Source: Zygnema cylindricum
Lineage: Eukaryota; Streptophyta; Zygnematophyceae; Zygnematales; Zygnemataceae
Direction: 5' to 3'
NCBI GenBank assembly: GCA_037447655.1
Contig: JBBHKE010000192.1
Span: 10,001-72,500 of the forward strand
DNA length: 62,500 nucleotides
The position numbers and the translations under genes are program-made. The number at the start of each line of letters is the position of its first letter. The stretch's first letter is position 1. Under the pieces are notes generated by a model. That model ran no database searches. It had not been told where the DNA came from and worked only from the letters and a program-made list of their open reading frames with translations. This document shows positions 36,856-47,652 of this stretch, in pieces.

Positions 36856-37501
36856 AAATAGAGTAGATAATTCTAAATTATTCATTACATTATTTAAGGT
36901 ACTTTTTAAATTAGCGTTAACAACCCAGGCGTAGGGTCGGTGTTTGACTGTGCAAAATTGTACTTTACTAACTAAAAAAATATAAAAAATGATTCAATAA
37001 CGTTATCATGTAACGGCGTTTTCACAAACAGCTCAGTGCAAATGTCATAATGACGTGAAACTGTACGTTTTGTCAAATTTTGTACGTGTACCTAATTTAC
37101 AGTAAAGATATCAGTGCGGATAACTAGTCCGAAAAGAAACCCAAATTAGAGTTATTGATAAATTAGAGTAAAATGTGTTTTTGAAAAATCAAATTACACA
37201 AATTAAACTAGTTGTCCTATTCGTACGGATTTCGATTTTTTTACGATTTTTACGTAGTATTTGTTACTTTCATACCGCTCGTTAGTTTTTGCTTTACGAT
37301 CTACGAAAACATACCGAAATCGTCCCCTTAACCCTAAGAAATCCTTAAAAAATCTTAGAATGTACGAGAAACATACGGAAATGAAATGCATAATACAAAA
37401 GGTGCACCCTAAAAAACCTAATAGTACGAATAATGCAAGGCAGTTGTACTGTAATTTTCCAAAATGTACGAAATGCACGGGACGTACCCTAAACACCCTA
37501 A

Positions 37502-38450
37502 AGGTATGTCCCCATGTATTAAAGTATATACTTTTCTCTGTCATTTTGCCATAAAATTCTGGGAACTTTGACAAAAACTTTAACCGTACGAGAAAAACAT
37601 TTTTACCAAATTATAGTGAACGTCAATTCATACTTTAGATATACGGCGTGTTTGTCGTCATGTGAACGCATTTTGGCAGTTTCCACTTTTCGACCCCCGA
37701 GCAGTAAAATCAAGCCCAAAAAAAACTTCATCCAAAATCACCTTAAGGGGGTGATTCTAGTTCAAGTACCGCGCAAACAGCAAATGAAAAATGACCCACG
37801 CACGTGCCACAAGAGTGGGAAAATTTTAGGACGAGGGAGAGTCCTCGCTATTTTTCTTCGTGCACGTCACGCGTATGTACGGAAAAAAAAAATTACATGG
37901 GTCTCGGACCTCCATTTTCATTCATGGGATCCTTTGCAAAAATTTGCGCCGTGGTCGCCTCTCACCTCTCCCTCTCACACCATCGCTTTATCTCAGACTT
38001 TATAGAATGAAACACGACAATTTTGGTATAAAGTGAAAGATATTTTAAAAATATTATTTTTTACAATTTTTAGGTTTTTTTTAATGGCAAGTCAAGTGAG
38101 AAAAGTAGAAAAAAACGGAATCGGGAAACCATGGCAGAAAGTTATTAAATGAGTGACGTCAATGTTGTCACAACGGAGCATGGCGTCACAATGTCACCAA
38201 ACTCTAAATATCTACAATTTCACAAAAATTCAGACGTCTACAACCGTTGTTGTTTTTTATAGCGTCACTAATCGTCGGAAGTTTCGTAGTCGCCTTTAAT
38301 CGTCACAAATTGTACCTACGTCTACAACTGTCACATTTCACAGTTCCGATTTCATTTTCGCACATAAAGATGCTCTTCAAAGTAGTACGGTGAATCTTTA
38401 CTACAGTCGAAAATAATTTATCAAAGTACAGATTACATGGGGACGTACCA
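37502..38450. mobile_element. PIF/Harbinger-like non-autonomous element (949 bp)
   Basis: Ends AGGTATGTCCCCATGTA and TGGTACGTCCCCATGTA (other strand) match at 15 of 17 bases and are flanked by TAA (37499-37501 and 38451-38453). TAA/TTA duplications and G-rich ends starting GGG fit PIF/Harbinger. Relatives are at 39777-43018 and 56967-57905. ORFs of 68-145 codons inside (37568-38010) are not conserved between copies and are not supported as genes. Confidence 0.65.
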
Positions 38451-38699
38451 TAAATTCCCACCTTCAATAACCCTAAAATTACTGAAATATACAGACGATG
38501 TACGAAGATGTACAAAACATGTAAGTCCGTATAACTGAAATATACGAAAACGTACAAAAATGTACCATAAAACACTCAAAATAATAACCGTCAAAAGTAC
38601 GGAAAAATACGGACAATGTACGTAAATGTACGAATAAAAACTGGTTGTTTAACAGAAATTTATGAGAATGCACGAGAATGTACCCTAAAATTCCTAAAA

Positions 38700-38880
38700 C
38701 CCCCCTTAACAACCCTAAAAGTGCTAAAATGTACGAAGACAATACGTAAATGTATGAAAAAGTACGGGTACGTAGTCTGGTACGAATTTTATTTCATTTT
38801 CGTCATCGTTAAATGCGTATCGTGCGTAGTTTTTGCGCGTTCGTTTCCAGCGTATTATGCGCACGCGACATCTATGCAAA
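38700..38880. repeat. GTACG-rich repeat module
   Basis: Diverged tandem words such as AAATGTACGAA followed by a conserved stretch with TCGTTAAATGCGTATCGTGC and TTATGCGCACG. The same module lies at 60505-60660. Confidence 0.6.
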
Positions 38881-38935
38881 TTAGAGTTAATAACTCTTCT
38901 TTTTTCTTTACTCTAATTACGATTCGCGGTGTTTC

Positions 38936-39773
38936 TTCGTCTTAGCCCTTTAACTCAAACCGGAAAGTACAATGATGAATCGAACGCATGGTACAGTACT
39001 GTACCTTTGTACCGTTGTTGTGCATGTGACAATGGAGATGGTAGACATGTTACGCAATCAGCTGTAAGATAAAAGACAAAGAAATAAGCACGAAAGTCGT
39101 GAACATATCATAAACCGAGTGAAATAAATTTGTACAGACAGCAAGCAACAAACAAGCATATCACAAGAGAAATGAAGAAGGGGGAGAGAGGAAGCTAGGA
39201 GGCTCAGTTTATTATTAAGGCAACGGATAGCCAGTAGGCTCCTTGGTCAGTTTATATTCCTTACAGGAGTTCAATTAATAAAGACTTAACCTAAATCTCA
39301 ACACACATAAGCTGGAAATCAACAAACAACAAGCGAATTGGAGATAACCAGATTCGGCCAGACCATGAAATAAACAAAGGAAAGGTAACCCTAATTCTGC
39401 AATCGGTAAGCAAACCACACTGGCAAACCCAAAACTTTCCAATCACAATCCAAGGTACAACAACAGCCTGAGAGAGAAGGCTGAGCTGCAATCTATTTGA
39501 TAGGACGAGAGAAGAAGTGAAGGGAAACCGGTTAGGCCTCAACGTGAGCCGTGTAGATTAAATTGCAAGGCAGATTTACAAAGAAAGAAAGTAAGAGCTA
39601 GGTAGCAGAACGCTTCATGGCAAGAAAAATAGCCACTAAAACTATCCTGACAATTTCACAAGAAAATATTGAAAGCAAAGGTCAAATCTTCCAAAAAAAA
39701 TCTTATGCTTTTGAAATTGTGAGCTCAGAATTCACCTAAAATTCACTAAGTACAGAGTCTACAGCTGAGCGTC
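38936..39773. other. Non-coding stretch, nothing recognised
   Basis: Purine-rich patches near 39175-39200 and a minus-strand 83-codon frame at 39291-39542 with no recognisable domain. No partner in the window. Confidence 0.35.
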
Positions 39774-40101
39774 TAAGGGCACTTTCCCATGTAACCAAAA
39801 CTTTAATCTTGTAACTTAGTTTCTAGCAGAGATTCTCCGTACATCTTTATGAGCATTCCAATGTAAGCGCAAATAACTTGTTACTTCAAAAAGTGACATT
39901 TGTAGACGTGTCCGAAACATGTGACACATAAACGGTTCACAAAATGTTGCGAAACTTCCACTCAATTTCAATTTCAGACGTCCACCCGCATTTTGAACAG
40001 TTTTTGTCACTTCGCAATATCTGCACGCCACATTGTCGATGTGGAGGTATTGCAGATGTTTAGGGTTTGTGACATTGTGACGTCACGCGCATCACGCTCA
40101 A

Positions 40102-40976
40102 TGTAGAAATTAATGGTTTTTAAGTATTTTCTAGGTCTGAATAGAAATAAAGAAGCCGAGGCAGTCTACCTCTAACTTCTCTCTCCAACTCTCAAACTTG
40201 TCGCAGTCACTGAGAAATTGGAGAGGAAGCTACGGCCATGGCTACCTAGGCTATCCTGAGGTTTACGGGAAATTTATATTAGTCAAGGGATTAATTACTA
40301 AAAGGTATGTGCCGGCGACAGGATTTGATCCTGGTACCTGCCGGCCGTCAAGGAGTTGATAGCCGGTAGCCTTAGCCGTTAAGTCTAGAAGTAGTGTTAC
40401 ATAGAATATAGTACGATAATTATTTAAATATGTACACGTAGGAAAAATCATTTAACTATAACTGTTAACGGGATACATAGATATGGTAGTGTAAAAGTAC
40501 GAATTGCGGTACAGATAAGAAATCAATACCGCGCATTGATTTCGTAAGCGAAACAAATACCGCGCATGTATTTATTACGGCTACGATCAAATGCGAGTTT
40601 AATCGGACGGCCGAAATTAGCGTCGAGATCGCGGAAGAAGAATTCGGCGGTTTGTGGGCATTGCCACATCGGATGACACGTGGCGATGTAACATTGGAGC
40701 GCGGCATCTCCGAGGATTAAAGGAGCGAATCTGGATATTCCACGTGTGGACATTTAGGCCATGTCGTACAATGTCCGTACATAAAGTACACCGGCAGTTG
40801 TACTTTTGCGTACGCAACTGTATTCTGATTGGTTTCGTACATCAGTAAATTCAGAGATTCTTTTTGCTATCGACTCAGGGCAGTAATTTTTGCTTAAACA
40901 CAAAGGGGTCAGGATTATCCTAGAGGCTTCTTGGAAGCTGTCCACTCTGAGGACTTATGGAGGTCTCAGAGTTTCA
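40102..40976 (+). repeat. Copia LTR inserted in the Harbinger-like element
   Basis: Starts TGTAGAAATTAATGG like the minus LTR at 30406 and ends AGAGTTTCA, 875 bp. The 3' hairpin is at 40944-40972 (ACTCTGAGG with CTCAGAGT). Antisense tRNA-like module at about 40311-40389 with a perfectly paired T-arm (CAGGA and TCCTG around TCAAA). No target duplication is visible because the TRIM array starts at the next base. Confidence 0.75.
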
Positions 40977-41029
40977 TGTTAGGTTTTTTAGAAATCCGGG
41001 ATTCGGCATATCCCACACTTGGGAAAATT

Positions 41030-41100
41030 GAGCCGGCCAGGGTTCGAACCTGGGACCTTTCACTTCAGCTGCGAACGCACTACCACTGTGCCACCAGCTC
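41030..41100 (-). tRNA. tRNA-shaped unit in TRIM LTR, copy 1
   Basis: 71 nt that fold as a cloverleaf: acceptor GAGCTGG/CCGGCTC, D-stem GCAC/GTGC, anticodon arm TTCGC-AGCTGAA-GTGAA, T-arm CCAGG-TTCGAAC-CCTGG. The anticodon would be CUG (Gln), but base 33 is G and not the usual U, so it is more likely a pol III promoter-bearing relic than a working tRNA. Confidence 0.5.
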
Positions 41101-41272
41101 GATGTTGAGACTGGCGGGTCCGTACCCATTTATTACGGGCGGCTCGAGTATGGATATTTCCATATTCTACCCCGTATTGGACCGGCTCCACGTGCCAATC
41201 CAACACTCTGAATTTGCTCCCCTAGATTTCCTAGAAATCCGAGATTCGGCATGTCCCACACTTGGGAAAATT

Positions 41273-41343
41273 GAGCCGGCCAGGGTTCGAACCTGGGACC
41301 TTTCACTTCAGCTGCGAACGCACTACCACTGTGCCACCAGCTC
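41273..41343 (-). tRNA. tRNA-shaped unit in TRIM LTR, copy 2
   Basis: Identical in the cloverleaf to copy 1, 243 bp further on. Confidence 0.5.
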
Positions 41344-41515
41344 GATGTTGAGACTGGCGGGTCCGTACCCATTTATTACGGGCGGCTCGAGTATGGATAT
41401 TTCCATATTCTACCCCGTATTGGACCGGCTCCACGTGCCAATCCAACACTCTGAATTTGCTCCCCTAGATTTCCTAGAAATCCGAGATTCGGCATGTCCC
41501 ACACTTGGGAAAATT

Positions 41516-41586
41516 GAGCCGGCCAGGGTTCGAACCTGGGACCTTTCACTTCAGCTGCGAACGCACTACCACTGTGCCACCAGCTC
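41516..41586 (-). tRNA. tRNA-shaped unit in TRIM LTR, copy 3
   Basis: Identical in the cloverleaf to copy 1. Confidence 0.5.
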
Positions 41587-41758
41587 GATGTTGAGATTGG
41601 CGGGTCCGTACCCATTTATTACGGGCGGCTCGAGTATGGATATTTCCATATTCTACCCCGTATTGGACCGGCTCCACGTGCCAATCGAACACTCTGAATT
41701 TGCTCCCCTAGATTTCCTAGAAATCCGAGATTCGACATGTCCCACACTTGGGAAAATT

Positions 41759-41829
41759 GAGCCGGCCAGGGTTCGAACCTGGGACCTTTCACTTCAGCTA
41801 CAAACGCACTACCACTGTGCCACCTGCTC
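41759..41829 (-). tRNA. tRNA-shaped unit in TRIM LTR, copy 4 (diverged)
   Basis: As copy 1 but with changes in the acceptor (GAGCAGG) and anticodon stem (TTTGT), weakening the fold. Confidence 0.4.
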
Positions 41830-41934
41830 GATGTTGAGACTGGCGGGTCCGTACCTATTTATTACGGGCGGCTCGAGTATGGATATTTCCATATTCTACC
41901 CCGTATTGGACCGGCTTCACGTGCCAATCCAACA

Positions 41935-41991
41935 CCCCCCCTCACGGGAAAGCCAGTCAAACCATCCGCAATCCCGCTGGCTCCGATACCA
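41935..41991 (-). mobile_element. TRIM internal region: primer site to polypurine tract in 57 bp
   Basis: On the minus strand it starts (A)TGGTATCGGAGCC, which matches the complement of the 3' end of plant initiator tRNA-Met (TGGTATCAGAGCC) at 12 of 13 bases, and ends GTGAGGGGGG, a polypurine tract directly before the next LTR. Nothing coding fits in between. This is very short even for a TRIM. Confidence 0.75.
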
Positions 41992-42215
41992 TGTTAGATT
42001 TCCTAGAAATCCGGGATTCGGCATGTCCCACACTTGGGAAAATTGAGCCGGCCAGAACCTAGGACCTTTCACTTCTGCTGCGAACGCACTACCACTGTGC
42101 CACCAGCTTGTGTTGGATTGGCACGTGAAGCCGTTCCAATACGGGGTAGAATATGGAAATATCCATACTCGAGTCGCCCGTAATAAATGGGTACGGACCC
42201 GCCAGTCTCAACATC

Positions 42216-42286
42216 GAGCTGGTGGCACAGTGGTAGTGCGTTCGCAGCTGAAGTGAAAGGTCCCAGGTTCGAACCCTGGCCGGCTC
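42216..42286 (+). tRNA. tRNA-shaped unit in the inverted TRIM LTR
   Basis: Same 71-nt cloverleaf as copy 1 but on the plus strand. In copy 5 (about 42045-42110, minus) the B-box has lost six bases. Confidence 0.5.
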
Positions 42287-42760
42287 AATTTTCCCAAGTG
42301 TGGGACATGCCGAATCCCGGATTTCTAGAAAATGTAACACAACTATGACAGCGCCCACGTCACAACTTCTAAAACTTTCCGCCATGATTTCCCCATTGTT
42401 GTTTTTTGTCTTTTCCTACTCTACTTGCCATCAAAATACGCTCAAAGATAGTCAAAAGAAATCGTTTTCATAGATCTTTCATTTGATACCATTATAGACA
42501 TTTTTCGTTGCAATAATTGTGAGCTAGACGCGGTAGTGGGAGAGGGAGAGAGAGAGGTGCGCCTTCACAAACTTGGCTTTTGCGAAATGGCGTCCGTTGG
42601 TCGAGACCCCTCCACTTCCTTTGTACGAAAAAAGGTGCACGGAAAAAAGTACATACAGGCTGTAAACTTGCAGTGGCTTTTTTTTTGAGGAAAATTTTGT
42701 CAAAAACCTTCGACGCGTGCGAAATCATATGCATATTCGTCCAGGTCGTGGAACTTTAGT

Positions 42761-42786
42761 TAAAATCACCTCGCGAGGTGATTTTA
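42761..42786. repeat. 26-bp perfect palindrome conserved in the Harbinger-like family
   Basis: TAAAATCACCTCG followed by its exact complement. Relatives sit at 21807-21831 (11-bp arms, 3-bp spacer) and, weaker, near 37734-37757. Confidence 0.7.
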
Positions 42787-43021
42787 TTAAAGTTTGAAGA
42801 TGATCTGGAAGGACGCGAAAGTGTGTCGAAACTCGCTAAACGATAAACTGCATCGCGATAGACGACAAACTGCGGTACACCTAAAGTTTTAATGGAACGC
42901 AACTTGTACGGTGGTTATTTGAATTTTTTGGTACGGCTGCAGATTTTTTCATTTTTTTCCAAGTTATAAAGGAAAACGACAGAAAATAACTGTAACTTTA
43001 GCACATGGGAAAGTGCCCTAA

Positions 43022-45309
43022 CCTACTGTAAATACATGCGTTCTATGTAGTCGTTTGCGCCTAATTAGGATTTTGGCCAATAGGCGACCAGAATCGTATG
43101 CCTTGCGTTACAAAATCTACAGCCTAAGGATAAAAACCCTTCCTACGCTACATGTAAATTGCATGAGACCTCCAAGGGTCCACGACTTAAAAATGGGCCA
43201 ATCAGTGTAGCCGCGCGCATTTTGAATCTGAATCGTCCGTTCACCTGCATCCTCTGTGGCCGTTGATGCGCGTTCAAATTCGCGCTGGTCCTGACATCTT
43301 TCCAAGTTGGCGTTTCGGTTCGCCAATCGTATTTACGACAACTTAAATCGCTTCGCGGAAATTCCGGAGCCTAACAAATAGACGTACGAACCCAAATCTT
43401 GTTCGCTGGTTTCCCGGCGCTTGACAATTTCGCGTACGGAATCTAACCTGACTTTCACGGCGTCAACAAAAATCTGTACGGCCCAGTCACCACCGAAATG
43501 TACCAACGTTCAAATTAGTGTGGCGTTCCTCTTTAGGGACCGATTACATGCATTTTGAATGCGGTTAAATGTTGTTAAATGTGGTTAAATGCGACCGACA
43601 TGATACGGCATGACACCGCGGACGAAACATTTTAAGGCAGCCGTACAGACACAGAAGACGACACCACAAATAGGCAGACGCAAATAATCGTCCGATACGC
43701 CGATTACCACAATGTCCAAACAGCTCTTTGGCTTAAAATATGATCAGACACTACGCTTTTCCAACTGGAACGACGCAATGTGGCTTTCCACAATTTAAGT
43801 ACTAAAAAATAATAATATACATTTTCAAATTATTCTGGCCGATGGTCTCGACTTCAATCTGCAATCTTCTTTTTAGCAACTCTCTTTGAACAATGCGCTG
43901 TAAGGAGTTATCTTCATCCATAAATATTCCCCTGTTTGCCATTTCTCTGTGTTTACTTCTATTGAATCAAAACCCTAAACTTTAGATTTCTTCAATTGAT
44001 GAAATTATTTGTTGTTTAAATGGCGGAAGTTTGTGTAAAGCAATTTGGTATTTTTATCAACAGTCATTCCATTGTTTCAAACAACACCAACTCAACACTT
44101 CCATAAAATGCTTGCAATTACTTCATATTTTCCCATTTTTTCCATTCAATTTTGTTGAAACACAAAAAAAGATGGAGAAAGCACACTAAAAGAAGTTCTC
44201 ATATTTAGCAAAAATTAGCATTTCGAAATAAAAAACCACCACAAGTTTTCTCCACCAAGCTTGAGTTCAAGAGAATAAGGGCTTAAATTTTGAAACCAAA
44301 AGATTCCAAATAGAAAAAAATTATTAAAAAATTAATCTTTTGTCACAAATAAAAATTAAAATAAAAGAAGTGAAGTTGCAAACCATGTGCCTCTCCGCTT
44401 CACTTTCTTCCTCCCACCAAATACATGTGAACTTGTCGACAACTAAGGGCAAAACTGCTAACCATATTTACAACTAGAGACAAACTATAGCTTAAGAGAA
44501 ATGTTGATCTACTAACTAGATGAACTGAATGTCTTTTTTCTGGACCTATTTATGGAACTTAATTGCTATGGGACACAAATGTTCGTCTAAGAATTATAAA
44601 CAATCCGAATGCCGACGAACCAGCTCCCAAAAGAAAATTGAACATCGAAAGATGTTTTTTTATTGGAAATTATTTTAAGAATAAAGAATTTGTGTCAAAA
44701 TTGAGGCCGTTATTTGGAACCAATGAGGTCACACGCGAGCAAACCTTGGCTCAGTATAAGCAATAGAGATTTCCACATTAGTTTGGGTACGCAGAGAAAA
44801 ACATTTTTTCCCAACATCTTCTCCGTTTTTCTTCAGATCACAATAAGCTCCAATTAGCTCAAATGTTACTTTCCGAAATAGGAAATATAATACAAAAGCG
44901 AATTCAAAAGTATTCTAATAGATGGTGATTGTGGGAATCCTGGTCGGAGTTGAAATCTGGAGTTTTCAAAAATATTAAGACCATGAAATTCCAAATTTTC
45001 TTTCCCTTTGGTTGTAGTCTACAACCGCCGAAAATTTGTTGAAATCTGAATTCACGAAAGCACAACAAAAAGCATCATAAGTAATTCGCCAATGGGGGAA
45101 AAAAAAAAAAAAGGTAATACAAAAAATTCAATCCACCAAGCATATTCGGTAACTGGTCGCTGTAAATTTCCTTCGACCAATATCTCAAACAATTACCAAT
45201 GCGAAGGAATCTCAAATTGTCTCAAAAAATGCAAATAACTAAAGAACAATATCAAAGAAAAAAAGCAAACAAACAAACCAAACCAAACATAAAAGACGAA
45301 TAAACTTAC
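43022..45309. other. Non-coding stretch downstream of the kinase gene
   Basis: AT-rich. The short in-phase array AATGCGGTTAAATG/TGTTAAATG near 43558-43590 is a minor repeat. The last kinase exon and 3' UTR should lie at the right end of this stretch, just below 45304. Possible acceptors follow TTTACAG near 45160 or TTCTTTAG near 45240, but I cannot decide between them. A 67-codon frame at 44563-44766 has no recognised domain. Confidence 0.35.
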
Positions 45310-47590
45310 CAACTACATAAGTGCAATTTTCCAATTCTTCTCCTGTCTGTGGACAATTTTCTTCGATATTTTTTAATTTTTCTGCCAAAACCGCCAGGGC
45401 ATCTCCCACACTGAGAGACCCAAAACAAACGGGATGATGGGGGGACCCGAAATTATGGTCTTTCGAACTAACAGGGGTAGATCCCGCGGAAGAAGATGGG
45501 GAACACGATTTCTGAGAAGGAGTACTTGTACGAGGTTTTATCTTTTTCGACGTATTTATCGGCGGGAGACCGGAAGGTTTCGAGAACAGTTCCGAAAAAT
45601 TGGGAATTGGTTTAATTTGATTTAGAGGAGAAAAATGGAAAGAATTGGCGGAAATTTCGAAAGAATCGGTAGAAGACGAGGATTTTGAGGAGCATTCGGA
45701 GTCGTAGTCGTCGGGAAGAGACGGAAGAGGAGAGGGAGGAGAGGAGGAGGTGGTAGAGAGACAACAAGGAGGTCTATGAAACATGTATAATTCTTTCGCA
45801 TGGGAAACTGAAACATAATCATTGTGTGGTTTAGAATTATTGTCCACGTGGACACTCTCACAGTGCATCCGGATCCACGGATGATCTGCACCACAAAAAG
45901 ACGAAACTGGAAAAAAATCAGATTTTTTGCTTCATTTTCATCCCTTCTTTTCAAAAAACTTTTAAAAAGACAGTCTAAATACCGCCTACCCCTCGCTCCC
46001 TCCCTCTCCCTCAAAACCCCAAAAATAAACATAAAAAACAAAAAAGCCCCAAATTCATGTCACCCTCACTCTCTCCCTCTCTTTCTCTCCCCCGCCTCCC
46101 CAAAAAACCAAAAAAAAAAAACTGACCCAAAGCCTCCTTCGCTGTAATTCTCGCCCCGGGATCGGTGCACAGCATTCTCCTCAGCAGGTTTCTGGCCGGC
46201 CCCGTCACATCACGCCACGTGTCACCCTCGTGGTTGTCCACGTGGCCGGCCCAGAAGGGAGGAGCTCCAGAAAGGACGACGTAGAGAGAGACGCCGACGC
46301 TCCACATGTCGGCCTCGGTACCGTGGTACGACTTTTGGAGGACCTCGGGGGCGTGGTAGTGCCTGGGGGGGAGAGAGAGAGAGAAATCTCTGGTGAGTGA
46401 GAGGGAGAGGGAGAGAAGAGGAGAGGGGGAGAGGGAGGAATAGGCACTGGTTTTGATGAGAGGAAGAGAGAGAGGGAGAGGGAGAGAAAAAGGAAGAGGA
46501 AAAGGAAGAGGAAGAGGAAAAGGACAATGATTTTGATGAGTTAAAGGGAGAAGGGAATAGGAGGAAAGGGAGGAAGGGAGAGAAGGAGAGATTCCACACT
46601 AATCCGGTGAGTGAGAGGGAGAGAGAGGCAGAGGAGAGAGGCAAAGGAGAGGGGGGAGTGGATTTCGACTTGGCAGCCATTGGAATGAAAGGAGTGAATT
46701 CCACACTATTTAGGGTGAATGAAACAAGTCTGAGGAAGGGATACATTTCAACTTCAATTTTTTTACTAATTTCTCAACTAGCTTTTCGACCAGCTAATTT
46801 TGCAATAGAGGGAGAGATTGATTTTGGGGTAAAGAGTAAAGTAGAATTATAAAATTTTGACATTTTGCACCATTTCTTGTACTGGAATTTGAAAATGGGT
46901 TTCGGATCTGTTCCAGTTAAAAAAAAAAAAAAAACAATGACAGACATTTTAAAATGTTATTTTTTCCCCTTTTTTTATTACCCTTCCTTTGCCCTTCTTT
47001 TGCCTTTTCCCCTTCTATCCGTCGTTTCCTCCCGTTTCCCCCCTTTCTCCTTCTCCCACAGCCCTCCCCTTCCCTCCTCCTTCCCTCGCCTCCCCTTTAA
47101 TGCATTCAATTAATTTGATTTATTTTCACTTACGATGTTCCCACGACACGTGTCATCTTCTCATTCGCCCGAAAAAACGCCGCGTGTCCAAAGTCCCCCA
47201 ACTTCACCGACGTGTCATTGTGTGCTGACGTCAGCATGATGGTCTCGGGACGAATCCCACGATGCGTGACGCCGCACGCGTGACAGTGCTGAACGGAACG
47301 GAGCAGAGAGGCGCATAGAACGGCCGCGTCCCGCTCCGCGTAGCGCCCGTGACGCCGGATGCGCTCCGAGAGCGGCCCGCCCGAGCAGCTCTCCGTGATG
47401 ACGTGGACCGCCTGCAGGGGCCGGGATCCGGGCGTGTGAGAAGGAGGGAGAGAGAGAGAGATGGAGAGGGAGAGACACAGTGGATACTTGGGAAACTAAG
47501 GGGAGGGAGAGGGAAAGAGGGGAAAAGGGAAAGAGAGAGAGGGAGAAGAAGATAGAGATAGGGGAAGAGAGAGTGGGAGGGAGAGAGGGA

Positions 47591-47652
<62 letters not shown>

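Larger units (their letters stand above)
35915..38932. mobile_element. 3-kb composite element with perfect 20-bp terminal inverted repeats
   Basis: ACACCGCGAATCGTAATTAG at 35915-35934 recurs as its exact complement at 38913-38932. The motif is of the same type as the ends of the TA-flanked elements. Most of the inside is later insertions: a solo Copia LTR (35987-36855) and a TAA-flanked element (37502-38450). Without them about 1.2 kb remains and no transposase frame is seen. The flanking bases are not a clear TA pair, so the exact termini are uncertain. Confidence 0.6.
40977..42339 (-). mobile_element. TRIM retrotransposon amplified into a 243-bp tandem array
   Basis: The LTR (229 bp in the first and last copies) runs TGTTGGATTGGC to CTAACA on the minus strand. 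Four units (start points 40977, 41223, 41466, 41709) recur at exactly 243 bp. A fifth, partial LTR (41992-42110) follows a short internal region, and a sixth lies inverted at 42111-42339. A terminal-repeat retrotransposon in miniature (TRIM) has LTRs, primer site and polypurine tract but no genes. Units 1-4 are joined by a 17-bp linker derived from a Copia LTR, not by the internal region. Because 243 is divisible by three, a 371-codon plus-strand frame runs through the array; it is not a gene. Confidence 0.75.
39777..43018. mobile_element. PIF/Harbinger-like element carrying nested Copia LTR and TRIM array
   Basis: Ends GGGCACTTTCCCATGTAACC (left) and GGGCACTTTCCCATGTGC (right, other strand) flanked by TAA (39774-39776 and 43019-43021). 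Subtracting the nested block 40102-42339 leaves about 1.0 kb, close to the 939-949 bp of its relatives, which confirms the reading. An internal 26-bp perfect palindrome lies at 42761-42786. Confidence 0.7.

Noticed and set aside
41030-41829. Cluster of working tRNA genes
   Set aside because: The cloverleaf is complete, but base 33 is not U, the copies are inside LTRs, and copy 4 is decayed. Recorded as tRNA-shaped units only.
40931-42046. 371-codon plus-strand ORF, the second longest clean frame
   Set aside because: It is an in-phase reading of the 243-bp TRIM/LTR array on the strand opposite to the element. The protein repeats every 81 residues exactly as the DNA does, and the tRNA-like part is inside it.
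46222-46746. 174-codon Ser/Leu/Pro ORF next to kinase exon 3
   Set aside because: It covers CT-rich intron 2 and a shifted frame of exon 3.
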